Shown here: piece by piece, positions 55,601-64,000 of the stretch
How the letters are laid out: every line of letters starts with the position of its first letter
Numbering within the stretch: the stretch's first letter is position 1
DNA from: Bromus sterilis
Lineage: Eukaryota > Streptophyta > Magnoliopsida > Poales > Poaceae
NCBI GenBank assembly: GCA_950022295.1
Contig: OX465596.1
Span: 210,831,501-210,895,500 of the forward strand
Length of the DNA: 64,000 nt
Direction of reading: 5' to 3'
Notes under the pieces: generated by a model
Seen by the model: the letters and a program-made list of their open reading frames with translations, nothing else
What the model was told of the DNA's origin: nothing
Database searches by the model: none
Program-made: the position numbers and the translations under genes

Positions 55601-57019
55601 TGATACGTCCAAAACATATCTATAATTTTTGCTTGCTCCATGCATGTGTTCGTGTGATATTGCTATGTTCTACATACACTTTCATACACTCTTGATCATA
55701 TTTGGACTAACCTATTAACTCAGTGCACCCTAGTGCCAGTTCCTGTTTTCTTCTGTTTTTCTATTTCAGGTTTCCCCCATATTAAAAGTGCTCCAAAAAA
55801 TCGGGAAAATCAGATAAAAAATCAGCGTTCCGGAAGCTTCCGGATTCACTGAAGAAGAGCTAGAGGGGCGCCACCTGGTGCCTAGGCGGCGAGTGGGCGC
55901 GGCCCAGGGCTTGGTCGCGCCAGGAGGCCGCCTAGACTCCTGGTGGCCCCCCTGGTGCCCCCCTTTGGCTCCTATTTATTCTCCCGTCGCGAAAACCCTG
56001 ATTCCACACCCCTTTTCTCCAGAAGCAATTCCGATCTCCGCCGCCATCGCCAACAAGCTTCAGGGGACCAGAATTCCTGTGCCGGCACCCTGCCGGGACA
56101 GGGACGTGCCACCGGATTCATCTCCATCGACGTTGCTTCCTCCCTCCATGATGCATGAGTAGTTCCTCCCCGGGGCTGAGGTTTCTACCAGTAGCTATGT
56201 GTTGTTCTCTCTCTCCCATGATTTGATCTTCATTGTGATCATAGGCTATGTTAATCTAGGGTGATCCCATGATGTTTCCCCTTCTTCTATGGTATAATCC
56301 CCGAGACCATGGTGACAGCGGTCACATGGGTTAGAAGAATATTTTCATGAGTGATTTCCTCTTTTGTGTGTGGATTGAAGATTGAGAGTCTCTTGGTGCT
56401 TGTCTTTGACTATCCTTTAGATATGTTGTGGTGATTGTGGTACTCTCTTTGGATGGCCGAGGTGACATGGAGAAATCCATAGATGGGAACTACGAACTCT
56501 GAGGTGTGATTTTGTAGCCCTACACAATTCTCTTCCTCTCTTGACCACAAAGGAATGACCTCCGAGTACGTCTCCCTTGCATGTTTTATGGGGAATATCA
56601 TGTGATTAGACTATGTTAATGTTGTTGGGAGTTCCCACTAGGGCAAGTATGAAGCCTAGGCCTTGTTTCCACCATTGCTATACCGTTTGTTCTCACGTTT
56701 ACTACATGTTTGCTTGCTGAACTTTTTATTACAGATTTATATTACTTTGTTTTGCCTCACCTATCACCAATATTTTACCATCTCTTCGCCGAACTAGTGC
56801 ACCTATACAACTCCTAGTTGTATTAGGTGTGTTGGGGACACAAGAGACTTCTTGTATCTTAATTGCAAGGTTGCTTGAGAGAGACCATCTTCGACCACCA
56901 CTTCCCTGAGTTCGATAAACCTTAAGTCATCCACTTGAGTGAAATTGTTGTTGTCCTACAAACCTCTGCGCTTGGAGGCCCAACATAGTCTACAAGAATA
57001 GCAGCGTGCGTAGACATCA
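55601..57019 (+). repeat. 5' LTR of the nested non-autonomous element
   Basis: It contains a GC-rich block at 55850-55970, a TATTTATT box at 55973-55980 and the typical ending GTGCGTAGACATCA. A 3' LTR segment near 61380 of about 30 bp is missing here. No gene. Confidence 0.93.
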
Positions 57020-57028
57020 AGCTATTTC

Positions 57029-57046
57029 TGGCGCTGTTGCCGGGAG
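57029..57046 (+). other. Primer binding site of the nested element
   Basis: TGGCGCTGTTGCCGGGAG, 9 bases after the LTR, a one-to-two-base variant of the Athila-type primer site at 52254. Confidence 0.85.
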
Positions 57047-57126
57047 GTGATTGCTTGAAGGTATATCTTTAAATCTTGCAATTAAATCTTTTCGTTTCTT
57101 GTTTTTATTTTCACTAGTTAGGCTTT

Positions 57127-57878
57127 ATGGAAAACAACAAAAATATTATGAGAGAGCTTTATCAGCTCTACCTTGAGTTGGGACATGAAGTGCTTGAAGA
57201 GAAAATCAAAAAGCCTATGGAGCTTTATTATTTGCATAACACTCATGATAGTAGTAATTTTATTTGCATGTCTTCTTTGAATACTTTTGGTACTAATAAT
57301 ATGCAAAGCCACAAGCTTGGGGATGCTACATTTTATGAAGATGATATTTTTAGGCCCCCAAGTTTTGATGAGGAAATTTATTTTGGTGATACTTTGCCTC
57401 CCATCTATGATAATTATTGTGATGACACTTATGCTATAAATAATAAATTTTACAAGTGCATCATGATAAGAATGATTCATGTGATAGCTATTTTGTTGAG
57501 TTTGCTCCCACTATTACTAATGAGAAGGATTTTGCTTATGTGGGGAGTAAAAAAAATTCTATGATTGTGGATCATGATAAGAAAACTTTATGTGATACTT
57601 ATATTGCTGAGTTTATTCATGATCCCACTGAAAATTATTATGAGAAGGGAACATATGCTTATAGATATTTCAATAATATCAAGTTCCCTCTATTTATGTT
57701 GAAGATTTTGAAGTTGCACTTGTTTTGCCTTCCTATGCTAATATCTTTATGCTTCAATGAGTTATTTCTCTACAAGATCCCTTTGCATAGGAAGCATGTT
57801 AGACTTAAATGTGTTTTTATTTGCTTCTTGACGCTCTCTTTTGTTCTTCAACTCTTATTCCTACGAGAGCATTATTAA
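57127..57878 (+). pseudogene. Unknown ORF of the nested element (two frames)
   Basis: The first frame (145 residues) starts MENNKNIMRELYQLYLELG and is acidic and Tyr/Asp/Asn-rich (PPIYDNYCDDTYAINNK). A frame change near 57455 leads to the second (140 residues), also acidic (EFAPTITNEKDFAYVG) and ending in a hydrophobic stretch (FICFLTLSFVLQLLFL) that could be a membrane segment. I recognise no family. The position is that of gag, so a gag-derived or packaging role is possible but unproven. Confidence 0.5.
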
Positions 57879-60705
57879 AATCTTAAGCCTATCTTTATGG
57901 CTATAAAGAAAGAGATCTAGGGAGACAACCCTTGTTATCTTTAGTTTGAGTTTTTTACTTCTTATTTTAGTGGTCTTGATGATTGTTACTACAGTAGCAA
58001 CATAATTGTATCTTTATTTTCAAGCTTTGTGTCAAGTTATAGCCTCATATGACAAGTGAAGTAAAAGTTGTGACATGCTGTCCAGAAAACAGATTCTGTC
58101 CTCGTGACGGGAAAAATCAGATTAAATCACCAGATCATCTTTTTGAGCTGAATGTTTTACACAGAGTGCTCTATACAATCACGGAACTTTCGTATGTTTT
58201 GAGTTTTTTTATTTGAGTTGCATAAGTACCCCTAAAAAATTCTTTACTACATATTGTTAGTTTTTCACAGATTCTGCCAAGTTTTGTCTCTCCTAACTTT
58301 AGCAAACCTTAAGCTTGCTTTTTCTTTGCAAAACCCTTTTTACAATCTTGAGAAACAGTATCTCTTCAAGAATATCTTTATGTCCGGTGGAAAAAAATTA
58401 TTTATTAAGGGTACTAACCTCGCTAATCAGCTTATGATGAGTTATGTATGAAGGGAGTTTTCAAGTGTGCGATGGAAGATGATGAAAGAAGATCCTGGAG
58501 TGTCAAACGCTCAAGCTTGGGGATTCCCATGTGCACCCCCAACAAATATTCAAGGAGACTCAAGCGTCTAAGTTTGGGGATGCCCCCGTGCATCCCCTTC
58601 TTCATCAACAATCATCAGTTCGTCCTTCGTCTCACTATGTTTTTATCACTTCAAGCGTTATGGGCTATGCTTGGAGCGTCTCGCTCTTAGGTTTTATTTT
58701 TAGTTTTCTTTAGCTTTTCTTGCTGTTCATAACAAGTACTTTGTGTGGGACAGAAACACGCTCCACTTTCAAAATCTAGAACACATCATAGGATTCTTCA
58801 TGCCTATCTTTTTGCTGTTGTGTGTTCTTTATCTTTTCATAGCTACTGCCATGTTTAGTTTTATTCTTAGTTTGTCTTTAGCAAGAGCCTTGGATTTTGT
58901 TTAGTTTGTTGCTGGAACTCTATTTAGTTTTCTAGTTTATCTTGTTAAGAGAGTTGGTTGTTGCACTGAGTTGTGTCTTTTCTTGAAAGTAGGTAATTGA
59001 GGTTGCTAGTCAATTTTAGTAGTAAATTGCAATGGTTTTGAGGTATTGATGTGAGTAATGTTTGAAACTTTGTTGTCAAGAGCTCTACCTATTAGTGATA
59101 GGTGTCGTATTTTGTGAAATCCGTGTTTATTTTCAAAAACCTACAAAACTAGTTGAGAACTGTAGGTACTAGATGGATCGCTAATCTTTGGAGGGATCGA
59201 ATATTAGAGTACACTCACGTACCATGAGTAGAGGACGCGCAAGGATAACCAAACCCCCATTCACTCCTCCTCGGGGTACTCGTATCTTTGTGAACCTCCT
59301 TATTAGATTTAGAGTTACCGATAATAAGTGCATGAGTTCTTTGGACTAATGTAAGTATAGAAAGTTGACACTTCCACCTCCTCATATTTGCTAGCCTCTT
59401 CCGTACCGTGCATTGCCCTCTTCTCACTCCAAGAGTTGGCGTCCACCTTCGCCAGTACATCCAAACCCTTGGCATGATACGCTCTGTCATCATAAACCTC
59501 CTCATATATTTCCTCAAAACAGCCACCATACCTACCTATCAAGGCATTTCCATAGCCTTTCCAAGATATATTGCCATGCAACTTCCACCTCTTCATGACT
59601 TGATCTTCATGTCATACATGTTCCTGCTACACTGGCAGCAGCATACATTGCATACATCATGATAGCTACATCTTCTTTATGATTTGAGTACCTTGTAAAG
59701 TGTGAAAGATCTTCTATACCCTCTTGTAAATTAGAGTGTTGCCCTTAAGTGAGGAAAAGATCCCAAAGTGGACAAAATAAAAGAAACCAAAGAGGACAAA
59801 TGAGAGGAATAGAAAGAGACATTGAGGCCACCAAAAAATAGAAAAAAATAGAAAAAATAGAAAAAGAAATAAAAAGAGAGAATGGGCACACTACTATTCC
59901 TTTTGAGAGATCCACACTCGTACTCCCTCTTATATCTTGTACTCCATAGAGATTATCATTCATGCATATAGCTATGTGGGGACCTTCACACTATAGAACT
60001 TGGCTTGTATATTCCAATGATGAGCCTCCTCAAATGAGCTCTAGGTCTTCTTGAGCAAGCAAGTTGGATGCACCCCCACTAGTTCCATTGGAGAGCTTAC
60101 CTTAGCTCATATGTGCATCCTTTGCATGGTAATCCCTACTCCTCACATCATATCTATCATTTGGCTTTCTCTTGCCTATGATTGTCCTCATTGATGTGAG
60201 CCCTTCTCACCTTTTCGACTTCCTCCTCCACCATATTCTCTCTTTGCCATCCTAAGTGTAAACTTTCTTGCTTACGCTCATCCACTGCATGAGTGCTCAA
60301 AATATCGAAAGGGAGTGGATCATTTTGACTTGTACCTGGCTAGTGGTCTGGGGATGAGTCAAGATAAGATTCCAAAGAAGACCAAGTGTGAAACTTTAGT
60401 AGATTAAGTTATCAATAATAAAAACTATGTTTTACTCTCTCGTATATCCCTATCCCCTTTCTTGCACGCAAACACCATTTGGAGACATTCGAGTCACGGA
60501 CAGCGAGAGCTCTTGCACCTTTATGTTCTTATGTTTCTTGTTTCAATGCTAATATATACTCTTGCCTGTTATGACTTGAGTTGAATTACATGCCTTGATT
60601 TCTTTACTTAAAAGTTCTTATATGGTTGGTAGCATGTCACCACAGAAATTATACTTGTTATCATTTACCTACTCGAGGACGAGAAGTAATTAAGCTTGGG
60701 GATGT
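57879..60705 (+). other. Noncoding internal region and polypurine tract of the nested element
   Basis: About 2.8 kb with no credible gene. It contains AAGCTTGGGGAT-type motifs at 58513-58524 and 58570-58582, an A-rich run at 59830-59880 and CT-rich sequence at 59900-60300. The last copy AAGCTTGGGGATG (60692-60704) abuts the 3' LTR and is the functional polypurine tract. Confidence 0.75.
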
Positions 60706-62148
60706 TGATACGTCCAAAACGTATCTATAATTTCTGCTTGCTCCATGTATGTTTTGTGTGATATTGCTATGTTCTAGATACACTTTCATACCCTTTTGAT
60801 CATATTTGGACTAACCTATTAACTCAGTGCACCCCAGTGCCAGTTCCTTTTTTCTGCTGTTTTGCTATCTCAGGTTTCCCCCATATTAAAAGTGCTCCAA
60901 AAATCCGGAAAATCAGATAAAAAATCAGCGTTTCAGAAGCTTCCGGATTCATCGAAGAAGGGCCAGAGGGGGCCCACCTGGTGCCTAGGCGGCCAGTGGG
61001 CGCGGCCCAGGGCTTGGCCGCGCCGGGAGGCCTCCTAGACTCCTGGTGCCCCCCTTTGGCTCCTATTTATTCTCCCGTCGCGAAACCCTGATTTCCGACC
61101 CCTTTTCTCCAGAAGCAATTCCGATCTCCGCTGCCATCGCCAAAAAGCTTCGGGGGACCAGAATTCCTGTGCCGGCACCCTGCCGGGACGGGGAAGTGCC
61201 CCCGGATTCATCTCCATCGACGTTGCTTCCTCCCTCCATGATGCGGGAGTAGTTCCTCCCCGGGGCTGAGGTTTCTACCAGTAGCTATGTGTTCTTCTCT
61301 CTCTCCCATGATGTGATCTGCATTGTGATCATAGGCTATGTTAATCTAGGGTGATCCCATGATGTTTCCCCTTCTTCTATGTATTGGATTGATGTACTCA
61401 CTTGATCTTATCTAGTATAATTCCTGAGACCATGGTGACAGCGGTCTATTGGACATGGGTTAGAAGAATATTTTCATGAGTGATTTCCTCTTTTGTGTGT
61501 GGATTGAAGATTGAGAGTCTCTTGGCGCTTGTCTTTGACTATCCTTTAGATATGTTGTGGTGATTGTGGTACTCTCTTTGGATAGCCGCGGTGACATTGG
61601 GAAATCCATAGATGGGAAATACGAACTCTGAGGTGTGCTTTTGTAGACCTACACAATTCTCTTCCTCTCTTTACCACAAAGGAATGACCTCCGAGTACGT
61701 CTCCCTTGCATGTTTTATGGGGAATATCATGTGATTAGACTATGTTAATGTTGTTGGGAGTGGCCACTAGTGAAAGTATGAAGCCTAGGCCTTGTTTCCA
61801 CCATTGCTATACCATTTGTTCTCACGTTTACTACATGTTTTCTTTCTGCACTTTTTATTACAGATTTATATTACTTTGTTTTGCCACACCTATCACCCAT
61901 ATTTTACCATCTCTTCGCCGAGCTAGTGCACCTATACAATTCCTAGTTGTATTAGGTGTGTTGGGGACACAAGAGACTTCTTGTATCTTAATTGCAGGGT
62001 TGCTTGAGAGAGATCATCTTCAACCTCTACTTCCCTGAATTCGATAAACCTTAGGTCATCCACTTGAGTGAAATTGCTGATGTCCTACAAACCTCTGCGC
62101 TTGGAGGCCCAACATAGTCTACAAGAATAGAAGCGTGCGTAGACATCA
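60706..62148 (+). repeat. 3' LTR of the nested non-autonomous element
   Basis: It matches the 5' LTR with small indels and keeps a TATTTATT box at 61064-61071. It ends GTAGACATCA before the AAGAT duplication. No gene. Confidence 0.93.
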
Positions 62149-63641
62149 AAGATATACCGCATGACCCCATCCTACTCAACGACAATTTTTTAGACGAACA
62201 AATTGCCGTTGTAAAAGTACAATCTCTTTCCGACCCTTGGTTTGCAGATTATGCTAATTTTATCGTTGCAAAGTATTTTCCTCTAGGTTTAACATTTCAA
62301 CAAAGGAAGGAGTTCTTCCACGATTTGAGGCATTAATTTTGGGATGACCCTCATCTTTTCAACGAAGGTCCGGACGAGATTATGAGAAGATGCATACCGG
62401 ACCACGAACAGAAGGACATTCTCAGACAAAGTCACGACAGTACTTATGGAGGATATCATGCCGGTGAGAGGACCGCACATAATGTTCTCCAATCAGGTTT
62501 TTATTGGCCTACTCTCTTAAAGATGCTAGAAAATATGTTTTATCTTGTGATAAGTGTCAGAGAGTTGGTAATATTAGAATGAGGAATGAGATGCCTATCA
62601 ATTACTCTCTAGTGATTGAGCCTTTTGATTGCTGGGGTTTTGATTTTATGGGTACGTTTCCTCCCTCAAAAATGTACACTCACATTTTAGTAGTTGTTGA
62701 TTATGTAACTAAGTGGGTTGAAGCAATCCCCACTGAGAGTGCTGATCACAAGACATCTTTGAAAATGCTCAAAGATGTAATTTTCCCTAGGTTTGGTGTA
62801 CCTAGGTAACTCATGACTGATGGAGGATCACACTTCACGCATGGCGCTTTTACAAAAGCTCTAGCCAAGTACGATGCCAATCATTGCTTCACCGTACCAT
62901 CCTCAGACTAGTGGGAAAGTTGAGCTCACCAATAGAGAGAACAAGTTGATCTTGCAAAAGAAAATTAATAGTTCTACGAAGGACTGGTCAAAGAAGTTTG
63001 GAGATGCTTTGCGTGCGTATAGAACTTCTTACAAGAACCCCATGGTCATGTCCCCTTATAAGATGGTCTATGGCAAGGCTTGCCACTTGCCATTAGAGTT
63101 GGAACACAAAGCTTTCTGGGCTGTTAGAGAGCTTAATGGTGACCCAAAACTAGCTGGTGAAAAGCGTCTCAGGAACTTGACTTCTCTAGATGAGTGGAGA
63201 AGTGAAGCTTACGAGAGTGCTAAAATGTTTAAGGAAAAGGTAAGGAAGTGGCATGATAGAAGGATTCTGAAACGTGAATTTAATGTTGGTGATAAAGTTT
63301 TGTTGTTTAGATCTCGTTTCAGGTTTACTCCAAGTAAACTACTTTCCATATGGGAAGGACCATTTCATATCAAAGAATTATACCGCTCCGGTGCAATCAA
63401 GATTAACAATTTTGATGGCACCAAACCTCAAGTTGTGAATGGGCAAAGACTCAAGCATTACATGGCGGGAGACCCCGTCAATGCTGATGTGAATTTAATA
63501 CACACAACAACTCATGAAAAATATGTTTCAGACACCAGCAGAAGCATAATAAAAAAAGGTATGTATTACGGTAAGGAAACATCGCGAACCGCCATAAAAG
63601 TTCCACATTACAAGTTTTTGCAAAATATAGAAAATTCATAG
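62149..63641 (+). pseudogene. Athila-type integrase
   Basis: The pol frame resumes after the nested element. The zinc-binding domain shows HDSTYGGYHAGERTA and CDKCQRVGNI. The catalytic core shows VVVDYVTKWVEAIP, then MTDGGSHF beyond a stop, and GKVELTNREN, so D, D and E are all present. Breaks are a stop near 62336, a frame change near 62510, a TAA at 62807-62809 just before the second Asp motif, and another frame change near 62870. The final 255-residue frame (62874-63641) covers the C-terminal part (WSKKFGDALRAYRTSYK, IWEGPFHIKELYRSG). It ends at 63639-63641, followed by the Athila 3' region. Confidence 0.88.
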
Positions 63642-64000
63642 CCTAATTGGAGCCGGAGAGGAGCTCCAGTGGGCCCAGGCGCCCCCTGGCGCGGCCTACC
63701 TCCTGGCCGCGTCGGGTGGCCGCCTGGGCACCCCGGAGTCCATCTCCGACCCCGCTTTGGCTTGTTACTTTCCTTCTGTTGCAGAAATTTTTGCTATATA
63801 TTTTCCTGGATAGTCCAGACATCGTATCTCGCGATTTCGTGTGTTTTCTTCTCGAGTTGTTTCTGCCAGGAAGTCTTTTAGCTAGACCTAGGTACCAGGG
63901 CTTCCCCAAGTTCCCCCAAGGACAAGTTCGTCGTCAACGGCATCAACCCTTACCTCGCTCAGGTGAAGATGCATCCTCAAACCGTCCGGTTGGAGGATGG
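63642..64000 (+). other. Athila-type 3' region after integrase (incomplete)
   Basis: A GC-rich segment (GGCGCCCCCTGGCGCGGCC) and then CT-rich sequence. An open phase at the right edge could begin the additional ORF that Athila elements carry in the envelope position, but too little is inside the window to decide. No 3' LTR is reached. Confidence 0.5.

Larger units (their letters stand above)
55601..62148 (+). mobile_element. Non-autonomous LTR retrotransposon nested in the Athila pol
   Basis: It begins TGATACGTCC and ends GACATCA, with AAGAT at 55596-55600 and 62149-62153. The LTRs are 55601-57019 (1419 bp) and 60706-62148 (1443 bp) and are closely similar. The internal part has a primer site, two small ORFs of unknown function, long noncoding sequence and a polypurine tract, but no protease, RT or integrase. 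It must depend on enzymes of another Athila-type element, with which it shares LTR ends and primer type. Confidence 0.95.
30740..64000 (+). mobile_element. Athila-type Ty3/Gypsy LTR retrotransposon, 3' end outside the window
   Basis: It begins TGATACGTCC after ATGAT. The 5' LTR (about 1512 bp after removing the CACTA) ends GGGTCATCA at 52241, followed by a primer site TGGCGCCGTTGCC. The gag, protease, RT, RNase H and integrase follow in Gypsy order. It is interrupted by the CACTA (32024-52010) and by another LTR element (55601-62148), and no 3' LTR is reached before 64000. The Asp-tRNA-type primer site and the gag sequence point to the Athila lineage, common in Triticeae as Sabrina and WHAM. 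The family name is not fixed. Confidence 0.92.

Noticed and set aside
59215..59662. Overlapping ORFs (84-104 residues) on both strands inside the nested element
   Set aside because: No domain or similarity recognised, both strands open at the same place, and the region lies in the noncoding internal part.

Overview
The window is plant repeat DNA, most likely from a Triticeae grass (wheat, barley, rye or Aegilops). The evidence is the very dense nesting of large LTR retrotransposons, a 20-kb CACTA transposon whose ends carry GGCGCAC-type repeats, Athila-type LTRs beginning TGATACGTCC, and Stowaway-like CTCCCTCCGT termini. I see no intact host gene, tRNA, rRNA, CRISPR array or prokaryotic feature. 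Nearly every base can be assigned to a mobile element, and most insertions have target-site duplications (TSDs) that I could read directly.

Layout, outermost to innermost. (0) The oldest layer is one retroelement accessory reading frame on the + strand. It is now split into 1-284, 28209-28227 and 29786-30739. (1) A Ty3/Gypsy chromovirus-like element on the - strand (285-28203, TSD TGAGT) broke it first. Its 3.6-3.8 kb LTRs are 285-3920 and 8803-28203, and its gag-pol is at 3898-8328. (2) The 5' LTR of that Gypsy element received a Copia element of SIRE/Maximus type on the + strand (8981-24612, TSD ATCGC). (3) The 3' LTR of the Copia element received a 3.8-kb solo LTR (19446-23245, TSD ATGAC). 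(1') A second break in layer 0 is a partial LTR in - orientation (28228-29785), flanked by an 8-bp direct repeat. (1'') The third break is an Athila-type Gypsy element on the + strand, starting at 30740 and running past the right edge. (2') Its 5' LTR was hit by a CACTA transposon (32024-52010, TSD GCC). (3') A CACTA coding exon was hit by a non-autonomous element with two 3.69-kb LTRs around only 599 bp (35376-43350, TSD CAACC). (2'') The Athila pol gene was split between RNase H and integrase by a non-autonomous LTR element (55601-62148, TSD AAGAT).

Coding capacity. All retroelement polyproteins are recognisable but disabled by in-frame stops and frameshifts. The CACTA element carries two degraded transposon genes on the - strand: a TNP2-type transposase (47519-51046) and a TNPA-like gene ending in a Ulp1-type protease domain (33098-44702, split by the nested element). 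It also has a short ORF with a viroplasmin/RNase H1 N-terminal-type domain (32559-32837). Between the two transposon genes lies DNA that looks captured from the host: an 85-bp exon with consensus splice sites resembling a calcineurin B-like (CBL) calcium-sensor exon (45454-45538), and a GC-rich segment resembling a 5' UTR (46500-46965).

I do not see a wholly new biological system. The best candidates for a second look are the captured CBL-like exon inside the CACTA, the coding-free long-LTR element that keeps only the two edges of a Gypsy internal domain, the additional CACTA terminal-repeat cluster at 46971-47092, and the old reading frame that can be followed in frame across two of its three insertions. 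Family-level names are assignments from motif recognition, not database searches.
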